This document shows, one piece after another, positions 10,741 through 22,487 of a DNA stretch of 50,824 nucleotides. The DNA is from an uncultured Pelagibacteraceae bacterium (lineage in GTDB: Bacteria; Pseudomonadota; Alphaproteobacteria; Pelagibacterales; Pelagibacteraceae), in NCBI GenBank assembly GCA_902559935.1, contig CACEJN010000003.1, forward strand, positions 1-50,824, given 5' to 3'. A program made the position numbers and the translations under genes. Under the pieces are notes generated by a model, which worked only from the letters and a program-made list of their open reading frames with translations, was not told where the DNA came from and did no database searches. Position 1 is the stretch's first letter. Every line of letters starts with the position of its first letter.

Positions 10741-11992
10741 TTTAAAAGAAATTAGAAAAGATTATTCAAAATTTGAAAAAGATCTTGAAAAACGTTTAAT
10801 TAAAATTGATTTTAATAATTTAAAAAAGCTTGATGAGTTAAATAGAAATTTAATTCAAAAGAAAGAAAATTTAGAAAAAGAAAAAAAAGATATTTCAAAA
10901 TCTAAAGATGAAAGTTTATTTAAAAAATCTAAAGAAATATCTACAGAATTAGAAAAGATTACTGAGCAGCAAAAAAATACTAAAACTGAATTAGATAATA
11001 TTTTATCAAGTATACCCAATATACCTCATCAAGATGTTCCAAATGGAAAAGATGAAAATGACAATGTAGAAGTTTTAAAAGCTGGAAAAGCTCCAGAGTT
11101 TGATTTTAATCCTAAATCACATTATGAACTTGGTGAAAACTTAGGCATGCTTGATTTTGATCTTGCGACAAAAACAACCGGTTCAAGGTTTGTATTTGTT
11201 AAAAAAGAGTTAGCATTATTGGAACGAGCATTATCTAACTTTATGTTAGATACTCATATTGTTCAAAATGGCTATCAGGAAATCTCACCTCCATTAATAG
11301 CTTCTGACAATACAATGTATGGTACTGGCCAATTACCAAAATTTGAAAACGATCAATTCGAAATAAAATTTGATGAAGGATCTGATAGAAAATTTTTAAT
11401 TCCAACTGCTGAAGTAATTTTAACAAACATTGTTAAAGATAAAATTGTTGACCAAAAAGATTTACCTATGAGATTTGTTGCTTCAACCCCATGTTTTAGA
11501 AAAGAAGCTGGCAGTTATGGTAAAGATACAAAAGGAATGATTAGGCAACACCAATTTTATAAAGTTGAGATGGTTAGTATTGTAGAAAAAGAAAATTGCC
11601 TAGAAGAATTAGAACGAATGACAAACTGTGCAACAGATATACTGGATAAGTTAGAATTACCTTATAGAAAAATAATTTTATGCTCTGGGGATATGGGTTT
11701 CAGTGCAGAAAAAACATATGATATTGAAGTGTGGTTGCCATCAGAAAACAAGTATCGTGAAATATCATCATGCTCTTCTTGTTCAACATTCCAGGCACAA
11801 AGAATGAAATCAAGATATAAAAATAAAAACAAAGAAACTGTTTTTGTTGGAACGCTAAATGGAAGTGGTTTAGCTGTGGGTAGAACTTTAATTGCTATAT
11901 TAGAAAACTATCAACAAAAAGATGGTTCGATTATTGTTCCTAAGGTACTGCGACCGTATATGAATAATTTGGAATTGATTTCAGCTAAATAA
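10733..11992 (+). CDS. serS: Seryl-tRNA synthetase
   Basis: N-terminal coiled coil; class II motifs [62 protein letters not shown]. Confidence 0.97.
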   Translation: MHNLKEIRKDYSKFEKDLEKRLIKIDFNNLKKLDELNRNLIQKKENLEKEKKDISKSKDESLFKKSKEISTELEKITEQQKNTKTELDNILSSIPNIPHQDVPNGKDENDNVEVLKAGKAPEFDFNPKSHYELGENLGMLDFDLATKTTGSRFVFVKKELALLERALSNFMLDTHIVQNGYQEISPPLIASDNTMYGTGQLPKFENDQFEIKFDEGSDRKFLIPTAEVILTNIVKDKIVDQKDLPMRFVASTPCFRKEAGSYGKDTKGMIRQHQFYKVEMVSIVEKENCLEELERMTNCATDILDKLELPYRKIILCSGDMGFSAEKTYDIEVWLPSENKYREISSCSSCSTFQAQRMKSRYKNKNKETVFVGTLNGSGLAVGRTLIAILENYQQKDGSIIVPKVLRPYMNNLELISAK

Positions 11993-12047
11993 AGTTGTTT
12001 TAATTACACAGATAGTATAAGTATTCACATAATTTATAAGGAGATTT

Positions 12048-12341
12048 ATGGAAGGCTCAGGAATAGGACAATTTATACCGTTAATTTTAATATTTGTTAT
12101 TTTTTATTTTTTCTTAATCAGACCACAGCAAAAAAAAGTTAAGGAGCACAAAGCAATGGTTGAAAGTCTTAAGAGAGGTGACAAGGTTGTTACTTCTGGT
12201 GGAATTACAGGTACAGTGGAGAGACTTATAGACAACGATAAAGTTGAAGTAGAAATTGCTGAAAACGTAAAAGTTGAGATAGTTAAATCAACTGGTATTC
12301 AAAGTCTTGTTAATACAAATACTCAAGAAGTTAAAAAATAA
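12048..12341 (+). CDS. yajC: Preprotein translocase subunit YajC
   Basis: FYFFLIRPQQKKVKEHKAMVESLKRGDKVVTSGGITGTV; precedes secD. Confidence 0.95.
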   Translation: MEGSGIGQFIPLILIFVIFYFFLIRPQQKKVKEHKAMVESLKRGDKVVTSGGITGTVERLIDNDKVEVEIAENVKVEIVKSTGIQSLVNTNTQEVKK

Positions 12342-12355
12342 TTATTTTTAGTTAA

Positions 12356-13909
12356 GTGCTTTATTTCTCTAAGTTAAGAATTTTATTTATAACTCTTTTT
12401 TCAGTTTTATTTATTTTAATTGCTTCATCAAATCTTTTTAAATTTGATGATAATTTTTTTGATAAAAAAATTAATCTAGGATTAGATCTTCAAGGTGGAT
12501 CATATCTATTACTTGAAATTGATAATGAACCTGTAATTGAGCAAAAACTACAAAACTTAACAACAACTATCAGAAATTACTTCAAAGAAAAAAATATTAA
12601 GATCAATAATATAAAGATAGAAAATCAAAATATTTTTTTTAATGTAATCGAAAATGATAAGCAATCTGTCTTAGAAGCTTTTCAAGATGAAAATAGTGAT
12701 CTTAATCCTTATTACCCAAGATTTAAATCACATCAGTTAGAAATTGAAGATACAGAGTTAAACTTTAAAGTTAATTTTTCAAGACAGGGTTTAATTAAAC
12801 TAAAAACTTCTTCTCAAGATCAAGCTATAGAAATAGTTAGAAGAAGAGTAGATGAAGTTGGAACTAATGAGCCTAACATACTTAAAAGAGGAAATAACCG
12901 AATTTTAGTAGAGCTTCCTGGATTAGATGATCCAATGAGAATAAAATCATTACTTGGTAAAACTGCAAATCTTACTTTTCGATTTGTAACAAATGACGAA
13001 AATGATCGTTTTGGAGTTGAAAAGTTAAAATTTGAAAATGGTCTAGAAGAAGCCACAGTTAGTAAAAGAATTATAATAAGCGGTGAAAACTTACTTGATG
13101 CTCAACCAAAAATGGACACTCAAGCTAACCAAACAATTGTTTCATTTACTTTAGATAGAGTAGGTGCAAAAAGGTTTGGTAAGGCGACATCAACCGGTAT
13201 TGGAAAGCAATTAGCAATTGTTTTAGATGGTAAAATTATTAGTGCACCTGTAGTTAGAGACACTATTGCCAGTGGATCTGGCCAGATAAGCGGTGGCTTT
13301 ACTTTTCAAACAGCAACTGATCTAGCTTTATTATTAAGATCAGGAGCATTACCAGCGCCATTAGAAATTATTGAAGAAAGAACTGTTGGACCTGATCTTG
13401 GACAAGATTCAATTAATGCAGGAATGATTGCTTTGGCAATAGGTTTTATGTTGGTGATAATTTTTATGTTCGTAAAATATAAAATTTTTGGATTAATTAC
13501 TAATGTAACACTAATAGTTAATTTATTTATACTTTTAGGTGTTTTAACTTTATTTGAGGCCACTTTAACATTACCTGGTATTGCGGGAATTATTCTAACT
13601 GTAGGTATGGCTGTTGATGCAAATGTTTTAATTTTTGAGAGAATTAAAGAAGAATTAAAAGACGAGACTAATAATATTTTGGCTTTTGATGGTGGCTATA
13701 CCAAATCAAGAACTGCAATTTTAGATGCTAATATTACTACATTATTAGCTGCAATTATTTTGTTTTTCATGGGTTCAGGTCCAGTCAAAGGTTTTGCTGT
13801 AACTTTAGGAGTTGGAATATTTACGACACTATTTTCAGTTTATTTTATAGCAAGATTATTCACTAGTATTTATGTATCAAGAAATAAAGATAAGGAAAAA
13901 TTAATTTAA
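12356..13909 (+). CDS. secD: Protein translocase subunit SecD
   Basis: KINLGLDLQGGSYLLLE; AGIILTVGMAVDANVLIFERIKEEL. Confidence 0.96.
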   Translation: MLYFSKLRILFITLFSVLFILIASSNLFKFDDNFFDKKINLGLDLQGGSYLLLEIDNEPVIEQKLQNLTTTIRNYFKEKNIKINNIKIENQNIFFNVIENDKQSVLEAFQDENSDLNPYYPRFKSHQLEIEDTELNFKVNFSRQGLIKLKTSSQDQAIEIVRRRVDEVGTNEPNILKRGNNRILVELPGLDDPMRIKSLLGKTANLTFRFVTNDENDRFGVEKLKFENGLEEATVSKRIIISGENLLDAQPKMDTQANQTIVSFTLDRVGAKRFGKATSTGIGKQLAIVLDGKIISAPVVRDTIASGSGQISGGFTFQTATDLALLLRSGALPAPLEIIEERTVGPDLGQDSINAGMIALAIGFMLVIIFMFVKYKIFGLITNVTLIVNLFILLGVLTLFEATLTLPGIAGIILTVGMAVDANVLIFERIKEELKDETNNILAFDGGYTKSRTAILDANITTLLAAIILFFMGSGPVKGFAVTLGVGIFTTLFSVYFIARLFTSIYVSRNKDKEKLI

Positions 13910-14802
13910 TGATTGCTTTTAACAAATATTATAATCACTTTAATTTACTCTCATCAGTTTTAATTATTGTTTCATTATTATTGTTAATTTTTAAAGGTCT
14001 TAATTTTGGTATAGACTTTAAAGGTGGTACATTAATCGAATTAAGAGCTTCAGACTCAAAAATAAATGTTAGTTCATTAAGAGACAGATTTAATCAAATG
14101 GATCTAGGAGATGTTTCTGTTAAGAAATTTGGTAATGATACAGATTTTTTAGTTAAATTTGAAAACAAAGATAATAAAAAGAATATTATTGAAGAAATTA
14201 AAGCTAATTTAGATAAATCTTTCGGAAATAACTATGATTTTAGAAGAGTAGAGAATGTTGGGCCAAAAGTAAGTGCAGAATTATTAAAATCAGGCGTAAT
14301 AGCAATATCTTTATCATTAGCATTAATGCTAATATATATTTGGATAAGATTTGAATGGCAATTTAGTCTGGGTGCTATTCTAGCTTTGTTCCATGATGTA
14401 ATTGTAACTCTAGGAGTTTTTTCACTATTTAGTTTAGAAATAAACTTATCAATAATTGCAGCTGTATTGACAATAGTTGGATATTCTATGAATGATACTG
14501 TAGTTATTTTTGACCGAGTCCGTGAAAATTTAAGAAAATATTCAGATATAAAAATTTTTGAATTAACTAATATTTCAATCAACGAAACATTATCAAGAAC
14601 TATAATAACTTCTGCAACTACTTTACTTGCTTTATTGGCAATTTATTTTTTTGGCGGTGAGATATTAAAAGGATTTTCACTTGCAATGATACTTGGTGTT
14701 GTTTTTGGAACTTATTCCTCAATTTATATAGCTAATACTGTTTTGGTTAGACTAAGAGTTTCACAAAAAACTGTTCTTAGAGAAGAAGAGGATAAAAAAT
14801 AA
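13909..14802 (+). CDS. secF: Protein translocase subunit SecF
   Basis: LNFGIDFKGGTLIE; VGYSMNDTVVIFDRVREN. Confidence 0.96.
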   Translation: MIAFNKYYNHFNLLSSVLIIVSLLLLIFKGLNFGIDFKGGTLIELRASDSKINVSSLRDRFNQMDLGDVSVKKFGNDTDFLVKFENKDNKKNIIEEIKANLDKSFGNNYDFRRVENVGPKVSAELLKSGVIAISLSLALMLIYIWIRFEWQFSLGAILALFHDVIVTLGVFSLFSLEINLSIIAAVLTIVGYSMNDTVVIFDRVRENLRKYSDIKIFELTNISINETLSRTIITSATTLLALLAIYFFGGEILKGFSLAMILGVVFGTYSSIYIANTVLVRLRVSQKTVLREEEDKK

Positions 14803-14803
14803 T

Positions 14804-15406
14804 TTAATATAAATTTTGAGCTATTACCATTGTAAGTAACATTGGTAAGGATAACAAAGTATTTGTTCTTGAGAATAGCATTGCAGTTTTAGCTGATTTT
14901 GCTTTTGTTTCTGGATCACTCTCAACAATTCCTAAAGCTCTTTTTTGATTAGGCCAAATTACAAACCACACATTAAATGCCATTATAATTCCTAGCCACA
15001 TTCCAATACCAATTGCAGTGTGCTTAGGTACACCTGACCCAAAACTTAAAGTCATTGCATCATGAAGATATCCATTAAGATAAGCAAGAATTAAACCTGA
15101 GAGAACAGTTAACGCTGCAGCCCATCTAAAATAAAATAAAGCAGCAGGAGCAATTACTTTGCCAATGGCTGGCTTTTGTTCATCTGGAATTTTCCCCATA
15201 TTAGGGATTTGAACAAAATTAAAATACCACAATAATCCAATCCACATAATTGCAACAATCACATGTATATATCTAAACAACCAGCTCCAGAACAATGTAT
15301 CAATAGCTATCCCATCGTTTAAATAAAATAATCCTAAAAACAATATTATTGCTAACGCAAGTGATGTGTGAATTGTTTTTGATAATGATGACAATAAATT
15401 ACTCAT
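14804..15406 (-). CDS. Urate hydroxylase PuuD-like multi-TM membrane protein
   Basis: RYIHVIVAIMWIGLLWYFNFVQIPNMG...HTAIGIGMWLGIIMAFNVWFVIWPNQKRALG. Confidence 0.65.
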   Translation of the reverse strand: MSNLLSSLSKTIHTSLALAIILFLGLFYLNDGIAIDTLFWSWLFRYIHVIVAIMWIGLLWYFNFVQIPNMGKIPDEQKPAIGKVIAPAALFYFRWAAALTVLSGLILAYLNGYLHDAMTLSFGSGVPKHTAIGIGMWLGIIMAFNVWFVIWPNQKRALGIVESDPETKAKSAKTAMLFSRTNTLLSLPMLLTMVIAQNLY

Positions 15407-15456
15407 GATTCTTAATAACTATACACTAATTTTTGAATATTTTTAAGTTGTTAAAT

Positions 15457-18309
15457 TTAAGCTAAAAGAGGTTTCAAAAATTGACCAGTATAACTCTCTT
15501 TAACTTTACATACTTCTTCCGGTTTTCCTTCGGCGACAATATTACCACCCTTTACACCACCTTCAGGACCCATATCCACAATGTAGTCGGCTGTTTTAAT
15601 AACATCTAAATTATGCTCTATAACAACGACTGTATTTCCAAGTTTTACAAATGTATGAAGTATTTCTAAAAGTTTTTTAATATCATGTTGATGTAAACCT
15701 GTAGTTGGTTCATCCAATATATACATCGTTCTTCCTGTAGATCTTTTTGAAAGTTCTTTTGCAAGCTTAATTCTTTGTGCTTCACCTCCTGAAAGGGTAG
15801 TTGCTTGCTGACCAATTTTTATATAACCTAATCCAACTTTTTTAAGAGTTAACAATTTTGTTTTTATATTAGATATATTTTCAAAATACTCACACCCCTC
15901 ATCAACAGACATATCTAAAACGTCAGCAATACTTTTACCTTTAAATTTAATTTCTAAAGTTTCTCTATTGTATCTGGTACCCTTACATTCATCACACTGT
16001 ATATAAACATCAGGTAAAAAATGCATTTCATATGTAATTACACCATCACCCTCACAAGCCTCACATCTCCCTCCTTTAACATTGAAAGAAAATCTTCCAG
16101 GTTTATATCCTCTTGTTTTGGACTCTGGCAGGCTTGTAAACCAATCTCTAATAGGGCCAAAGGCCCCTGTATATGTTGCTGGATTTGATCGAGGGGTTCT
16201 TCCAATAGGAGATTGGTCAATATCAATTATTTTATCAATTAATTCTACGCCCTTATAACCTTTAAATGATTTAGGTGTTTTTCTTGCTTTATTATTTAAA
16301 GTTAAATTTAACGCATGAAACAATGTTTGTAATATTAGTGTAGATTTTCCACTTCCAGAAACACCAGTAACACAGGTAAAGGTTCCAGTTGGAATTTTAA
16401 GATTAACATTATTCAAATTATTTCCACTTGCACCATTGATTTCAACAAACCTTCCATTTTTAGCTAAACGTCGTGATTTTGGAATTTCGATTGTTTTTTT
16501 ATTGGCAAGATACTGCCCAGTAATACTATTTTTATCTTTTTTAATTTCTTCATATGATCCTTGCGCTGTTATTTCACCACCATTGCTCCCAGCTTCAGGG
16601 CCAAGATCAATAATATGATCTGCATTTTCCATCGTCTCGGTGTCATGCTCAACAACAATTACCGTATTACCAAGATCTCTTAATCTTTTTAATGCATTTA
16701 TAAGTTTCACATTATCCTTTTGGTGTAATCCAATTGAAGGCTCATCCAAAACATATAATACACCTGTTAAACCAGATCCAATTTGTGAAGCTAGTCTTAT
16801 TCTTTGAGCTTCACCGCCTGATAAAGTTCCAGACTCTCTTGATAATGTTAGATAATCTAATCCAACGTTAAGTAGAAAATTTAATCTTTCATTAATTTCT
16901 TTTAATACATGTTCTGCTATTTTAAATTGTCTTTTATCAAGATTATTTTCTAAATTTTTAAACCATTCTGCTGCATCTAAAATAGATTTTTTTGTTACTT
17001 CACTAATATTTAGATCATTGATTTTAACACATAAAGCCTCTTCTTTTAATCTGTCACCATTGCATGCTTCACATGCTGTATCTGATTGATATTCAGCTAT
17101 TGCTTCTCTTTTCCATTCGCTATCAGACTCTAAAAATCTTCGTTCAAGATTATTAATTACACCTTCAAAGGTTTTTTTATAAGAATATTTCTCGTATCCA
17201 TCGTCATAATTAAATTTAATCTCATCTTCATCTGAACCATAAAGAATAATATCTTTTATTTTTTTTGGTAATTTTTTCCATTTTTCATCTAGAGAAAAAC
17301 CATAATGTTTTGCTAAAGATGCTAAAGTTTGAGCATAATACAATGTAGTTGATTTTGACCAAGGTTCTATTGCTCCATCTGCTAAACTTTTTCTTTCATC
17401 AGGAACAACTAAATTTGGATCAACATTTAATTTCATTCCAATTCCCTCACACTCTTCACACGCTCCATAGGGGCTATTAAATGAAAAAAGTCTTGGCTCA
17501 ATTTCCTCAATTGTAAAACCGCTCTCAGGGCATGCAAACTTTGTAGAGTAAATTAACTTTTCAAGCTTTCTAAATTTTTGAGGAAGTGTTTCATCCTCAT
17601 ATTCTACAAACACTAAACCGTTAGCTAAATTTACAGCTGTTTCAATACTTTCGGCTAATCTGTTCCCAAGTTTTGAATTTAAAACTATTCTATCTACTAA
17701 GACTGAAATATCATGTTTAAGTTTTTTATCTAGATTAGGTGATTTTTCTATATCATATAAAACATTATCAATTTTAATTTTTCTAAAACCTCTTCTTTTG
17801 TAGCTCAAAATATCTTTTTTATATTCACCTTTACGACCTCTTACCACTGGAGCGTAAATATATATTGTTAATTTTTTTGGTAATTTTTTAACTAAATCTA
17901 CTATTTGTGTAATTGTTTGAGAGGTTATTGGTTTACCTGTAAATGGTGAGTAGGGAATACCTGCTCTAGCATATAAAACCCTCATGTAATCATAAATTTC
18001 TGTTACAGTTGCAACAGTAGATCTAGGGTTCTTTGAAGTATTTTTTTGTTCTATTGCAATAGCAGGACTTAATCCTTCAATTAAATCGACATTTGGTTTT
18101 TTCATTTTATCTAAAAATTGTCGTGCATAGGCAGATAAACTCTCTACATACCTTCTCTGACCTTCTGCGTAGATAGTATCAAAAGCTAAAGATGATTTTC
18201 CAGACCCTGATAGACCCGTTATCACCACAAATTTGTCTTTTGGAATCTCTACAGTAACATTCTTCAAATTATGTTCTTTAGCACCCTTAATAACTATCTT
18301 TTTCATCAT
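15457..18309 (-). CDS. uvrA: Excinuclease ABC subunit A
   Basis: Duplicated ABC ATPase ([14 protein letters not shown] / [10 protein letters not shown]), zinc-finger CxxC motifs, [10 protein letters not shown] twice. Confidence 0.98.
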   Translation of the reverse strand: MMKKIVIKGAKEHNLKNVTVEIPKDKFVVITGLSGSGKSSLAFDTIYAEGQRRYVESLSAYARQFLDKMKKPNVDLIEGLSPAIAIEQKNTSKNPRSTVATVTEIYDYMRVLYARAGIPYSPFTGKPITSQTITQIVDLVKKLPKKLTIYIYAPVVRGRKGEYKKDILSYKRRGFRKIKIDNVLYDIEKSPNLDKKLKHDISVLVDRIVLNSKLGNRLAESIETAVNLANGLVFVEYEDETLPQKFRKLEKLIYSTKFACPESGFTIEEIEPRLFSFNSPYGACEECEGIGMKLNVDPNLVVPDERKSLADGAIEPWSKSTTLYYAQTLASLAKHYGFSLDEKWKKLPKKIKDIILYGSDEDEIKFNYDDGYEKYSYKKTFEGVINNLERRFLESDSEWKREAIAEYQSDTACEACNGDRLKEEALCVKINDLNISEVTKKSILDAAEWFKNLENNLDKRQFKIAEHVLKEINERLNFLLNVGLDYLTLSRESGTLSGGEAQRIRLASQIGSGLTGVLYVLDEPSIGLHQKDNVKLINALKRLRDLGNTVIVVEHDTETMENADHIIDLGPEAGSNGGEITAQGSYEEIKKDKNSITGQYLANKKTIEIPKSRRLAKNGRFVEINGASGNNLNNVNLKIPTGTFTCVTGVSGSGKSTLILQTLFHALNLTLNNKARKTPKSFKGYKGVELIDKIIDIDQSPIGRTPRSNPATYTGAFGPIRDWFTSLPESKTRGYKPGRFSFNVKGGRCEACEGDGVITYEMHFLPDVYIQCDECKGTRYNRETLEIKFKGKSIADVLDMSVDEGCEYFENISNIKTKLLTLKKVGLGYIKIGQQATTLSGGEAQRIKLAKELSKRSTGRTMYILDEPTTGLHQHDIKKLLEILHTFVKLGNTVVVIEHNLDVIKTADYIVDMGPEGGVKGGNIVAEGKPEEVCKVKESYTGQFLKPLLA

Positions 18310-18397
18310 AATTTTAGTTGCTTTGAGTTAATAAAATTAATATTCAGAAGAATTGTGATATAATTCTAATTAACTAATATAACAAATATTAAATATT

Positions 18398-18847
18398 ATG
18401 GCTGGAAGTTTAAATAAAGTATTATTAATTGGTCGTTTGGGCGCAGATCCTGAAATTAAGCAAATGGTAAATGGCAAAAGTGTAGCCAGATTAAGCGTTG
18501 CAACAAGTCAATCCTGGAAAGATAAAAACACAGGTGAAAGAAAAGAAAAAACTGAGTGGCACCGTATAGTTGTATTTAACGAAGGTTTGGTAAATGTTGT
18601 TCAACAATACTTAAAAAAAGGAGCTCAAGTTTATGTTGAGGGACAACTTACAACAAGAAAATGGAAAGATGAACAATCGGGACAAGACAAATATTCAACT
18701 GAAATAGTTATACAAGGATATAATTCTTCACTTACGATGTTGGGTGGGGGAAATGCTGGTGGTGGAATTCAAAATGACACAACTCAACAAAATAATATTG
18801 AGGATTCTTCACAAGTGTCAGATATGGATGATGAAATTCCATTTTAA
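18398..18847 (+). CDS. ssb: Single-stranded DNA-binding protein
   Basis: [17 protein letters not shown]...DDEIPF C-terminal tip. Confidence 0.97.
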   Translation: MAGSLNKVLLIGRLGADPEIKQMVNGKSVARLSVATSQSWKDKNTGERKEKTEWHRIVVFNEGLVNVVQQYLKKGAQVYVEGQLTTRKWKDEQSGQDKYSTEIVIQGYNSSLTMLGGGNAGGGIQNDTTQQNNIEDSSQVSDMDDEIPF

Positions 18848-18852
18848 CTTCT

Positions 18853-21432
18853 ATGAAAAATACTGAAGAGTTTAAAGATAAAAATATAAAATTAATCTCA
18901 ATGCATGATGAGATGAGCTCATCATATCTTTCTTATGCAATGAGTGTAATTGTAAGTCGTGCTCTTCCTGATGTAAGAGATGGGTTAAAACCTGTTCATA
19001 GAAGAATCTTGTATGCAATGTATAAAGGTGGGTACGATTGGTCTAAACAATTTAGAAAATCTGCAAGAATAGTTGGAGATGTTATTGGTAAATATCACCC
19101 TCATGGTGATCAGTCTGTTTATGATGCTTTGGTAAGAATGGTACAAGACTTCTCTATGAGTCTACCTTTGATTCAAGGGCAAGGAAATTTTGGTTCAATA
19201 GATGGTGATCCTGCTGCAGCAATGAGATATACCGAAACTCGCTTGTCAAAAGTTTCTCAATATTTAATTGATGATATTGAAAAAAATACAATTTCTTTCA
19301 AAAGCAATTATGATGAAACCGAGAAAGAACCTAGTGTTTTACCAGCACAGTTTCCAAATTTATTAGTAAATGGAGCCGGTGGTATAGCCGTTGGTATGGC
19401 AACAAGTATACCTCCTCACAATTTAGGTGAAATTATTAATGGTACTTTGGCCTTAATAGATAATAAAGATATTAAAATTAGAGAGTTAATGAAACATATA
19501 CCTGGTCCAGATTTTCCAACTGGGGGTGTAATTATAGGCAAAGATATAATTAAACAAGGGTATAACAATGGAAGAGGATCCTTTAAGATAAGAGGTGAAA
19601 TCTCAATCGAACAACAAAAAAATGGTCGTGAAAGACTGGTAATAACTTCAATACCGTATCAAGTTAACAAATCTGTTTTAAATGAAAGGATTGCTCAGTT
19701 AGTAAGAGAAAAAAAGATAGAAGGTATAAGAGATATTCGAGATGAATCGAACAGAGAAGGTATAAGGGTAGCAATAGATTTAAGGAACGGTGTAGAACCA
19801 GAAACTATTAAGAGACAATTATATAAAAATACTCAAATAGAGAGTTCGTTTGGTTTTAATACTTTAGCTATTGTTGAGGGAAAACCTCAAACATGTACTT
19901 TAAAGGATTTTTTATCTAATTTTTTAACTTTTAGAGAAGATGTAGTTATTAAGAAAACTAAATTTGATCTTCAAAAAGCTGAAGAACGAGCTCATATATT
20001 AATCGGATTGTCAGTGTCAGTTGAAAATCTAGATAAAATAATAAAAATTATTCGATCATCTAAAACACCCGATGACGCTAAAATATCAATTTTAAAAACT
20101 AAATGGAAAATAAATAAATCACAAAAATTAATTTCTTTAGTAGAGGGAAAAAAAGGTAAAAACCTTTATTCTTTATCTGAACCACAAGTTTTAGCCATAT
20201 TAGAATTAAGACTTCAAAAATTAACTGCTTTAGGAATAAATGAGATCGAAGTTGAAATTAAAAAATTAGCTGAATTAATCACTAAATATAAAAAGATTAT
20301 TTCATCAAAAAAAGAACTTCTAAAAGTAATCAGCGAAGAACTAAAAAATATTAAAGAGAAATTTGCTATACCAAGAAGAACTAAAATTATAGATGCTGTT
20401 TTAAATTATGATATTGAGGAAACTATTCAAAAACAATCGGTAATAATTACAGTTACATTGCAAGGATACATAAAAAGAGGTTCTTTAGATGGAGTAAAAA
20501 AACAAAAAAGAGGTGGAAAGGGAAAATCAGGCATAACAACTAGGGATCAAGACTCAGTTGTTCAAACACTATCAGTAAATACTCATACTTCAGTTCTCTT
20601 CTTTTCTACCGAAGGTTTAGTTTACAAAATTAAAGCATGGAAAATCCCAGAGGGCTCATCATCATCTAAAGGTAAGTCTTTATTTAATATTTTACCATTA
20701 AAGAGTCACCAAGCTATAAGCTCAATTATGCCAATGCCTGAAGAAGAAACAGACCTAAAAAATTATCAAATAATTTTTGCTACGGCTCAGGGAAAAGTAA
20801 GAAAAAATAGTTTAGAAGATTTTTCATCAATTAATGCATCTGGAAAAATTGCAATGAAATTAGATAATAATGATAAAATAGTAGGTGTTAAAATTTGTAA
20901 AGATGATCAAGATGTAATTTTAAGCACAAAATTTGGGAAATGTATTAGATTTGAAGCAAAGAAACTAAGAGTTTTTAAAGGCAGATCCTCTAAAGGAATT
21001 AAAGGAATAGAGTTAGCATCAAATGATCAAATAGTATCTTTATCAGTTATTGATAACGATAAAATTAATAAAAATGGAAAAAAATCAAAAGATGAAAAAT
21101 CTGAATTAAAAGCAAGAGAGAAATTTGTTTTATCAATAAGTGAGAATGGTTATGGTAAAAAGACCTCACATACAGATTACAGAGTTACTAACAGAGGTGG
21201 AAAAGGCATTATAGGAATAGTAAATTCACCAAGAAATGGTAATATTACTTCATCCTTTCCTGTTTTTGAAGGTGATGAAATTTTAATTTCTACTAACAAA
21301 GGTAGGGTTATAAGGGTTGCGGTTAAAGAAATTAGAACTGCAGGCAGAAATACCCAAGGTGTTAGAATAATTAAGTTATCAGGAGAAGAAAAAGTTGTTT
21401 CGGCAATTAAAATTGATGATAATTTAATTTAA
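18853..21432 (+). CDS. gyrA: DNA gyrase subunit A
   Basis: [53 protein letters not shown]-terminal beta-pinwheel repeats. Confidence 0.96.
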   Translation: MKNTEEFKDKNIKLISMHDEMSSSYLSYAMSVIVSRALPDVRDGLKPVHRRILYAMYKGGYDWSKQFRKSARIVGDVIGKYHPHGDQSVYDALVRMVQDFSMSLPLIQGQGNFGSIDGDPAAAMRYTETRLSKVSQYLIDDIEKNTISFKSNYDETEKEPSVLPAQFPNLLVNGAGGIAVGMATSIPPHNLGEIINGTLALIDNKDIKIRELMKHIPGPDFPTGGVIIGKDIIKQGYNNGRGSFKIRGEISIEQQKNGRERLVITSIPYQVNKSVLNERIAQLVREKKIEGIRDIRDESNREGIRVAIDLRNGVEPETIKRQLYKNTQIESSFGFNTLAIVEGKPQTCTLKDFLSNFLTFREDVVIKKTKFDLQKAEERAHILIGLSVSVENLDKIIKIIRSSKTPDDAKISILKTKWKINKSQKLISLVEGKKGKNLYSLSEPQVLAILELRLQKLTALGINEIEVEIKKLAELITKYKKIISSKKELLKVISEELKNIKEKFAIPRRTKIIDAVLNYDIEETIQKQSVIITVTLQGYIKRGSLDGVKKQKRGGKGKSGITTRDQDSVVQTLSVNTHTSVLFFSTEGLVYKIKAWKIPEGSSSSKGKSLFNILPLKSHQAISSIMPMPEEETDLKNYQIIFATAQGKVRKNSLEDFSSINASGKIAMKLDNNDKIVGVKICKDDQDVILSTKFGKCIRFEAKKLRVFKGRSSKGIKGIELASNDQIVSLSVIDNDKINKNGKKSKDEKSELKAREKFVLSISENGYGKKTSHTDYRVTNRGGKGIIGIVNSPRNGNITSSFPVFEGDEILISTNKGRVIRVAVKEIRTAGRNTQGVRIIKLSGEEKVVSAIKIDDNLI

Positions 21433-21926
21433 TGAGCAAAATAGCAATTTATCCTGGAACATTTGATCCTATTACTTTCGGACATATAGATGTAATAAAA
21501 AAATCATTAAAATTATTTGATAAAATAGTTGTAGGTGTCTCAGATGAAAGTAACAAAGATTATTTATTTAGTTCTGATGAAAGAATAGAAATAGTAAATA
21601 AAGCTTTATTTGGTGATTTAAAGTTAAATAGAAAAAAAATAAAAGTTGTTTCTTTTGGATCTTTAACCACTGATTTATGTAAAAAATATAAATCAAACAT
21701 AATTTTAAGAGGATTAAGAGCTGTATCTGATTTTGAATACGAATTCCAGTTAGCTGGTATGAATAGAAAATTGAACCAAAATATAGAAACAATTTTTTTA
21801 ATGTCTGATGTGGAAAATCAAATCATTTCATCGAGATTTGTAAAAGATATTGTTAAATTAAAAGGTGATATAAAAAAATTTACTACAAAAAGCACAATTA
21901 AATCATTAAAAGATAAATATGAATAA
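21432..21926 (+). CDS. coaD: Phosphopantetheine adenylyltransferase
   Basis: AIYPGTFDPITFGHIDVI; LRGLRAVSDFEYEFQLAGMNRKL. Confidence 0.96.
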   Translation: MSKIAIYPGTFDPITFGHIDVIKKSLKLFDKIVVGVSDESNKDYLFSSDERIEIVNKALFGDLKLNRKKIKVVSFGSLTTDLCKKYKSNIILRGLRAVSDFEYEFQLAGMNRKLNQNIETIFLMSDVENQIISSRFVKDIVKLKGDIKKFTTKSTIKSLKDKYE

Positions 21927-22479
21927 AATTTTTATTAAAATACTGATTTTATTTTTTTTAATTACTAATCAATCAATAGCTGAGGAGAATATAATGATAT
22001 TAAAGTTAAAAGATGGTGATGTGAAAATTGAATTATTCGAAGATGTTGCACCAAATCATGTAAAAAGAATTAAGGAATTAGCAAATAGTGGTAAATACGA
22101 TAACGTTGTTTTTCACAGAGTTATAGATGGATTCATGGCTCAAACAGGAGATGTAAAATTTGGAAATTCAGTCTCTAAAGATTTTGATCTTAGAAGAGCG
22201 GGTATGGGTGGTTCTGATTTCCCAGATTTGAAGCAAGAATTTAACAGTTTACCACATGATAGAGGAACTTTATCTATGGCAAGAGCTCAAGACCCTGATA
22301 GTGCAAACAGTCAATTCTTTATTTGTTTTCAGCCAGCTCCTTTTTTAGATCGACAATATACAGTTTTTGGAAAAGTAATAGAGGGAATGGAATTTGTTGA
22401 TAAAATCAAAAGAGGTGACCAAAACAATAATGGTGCTGTTACTGACCCAGATAAAATTATTAGTTTCAAATCTAAATAA
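21919..22479 (+). CDS. Cyclophilin-type peptidyl-prolyl isomerase with signal peptide
   Basis: FHRVIDGFMAQTGD; GTLSMARAQDPDSANSQFFICF. Confidence 0.92.
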   Translation: MNKIFIKILILFFLITNQSIAEENIMILKLKDGDVKIELFEDVAPNHVKRIKELANSGKYDNVVFHRVIDGFMAQTGDVKFGNSVSKDFDLRRAGMGGSDFPDLKQEFNSLPHDRGTLSMARAQDPDSANSQFFICFQPAPFLDRQYTVFGKVIEGMEFVDKIKRGDQNNNGAVTDPDKIISFKSK

Positions 22480-22487
22480 TTTTTTTA

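Noticed and set aside
18853-21432. Gln at the GyrA Ser83-equivalent position ([10 protein letters not shown]) as quinolone-resistance mutation
   Set aside because: As far as I recall, a Gln here occurs naturally in alphaproteobacterial GyrA; no evidence of acquired resistance.
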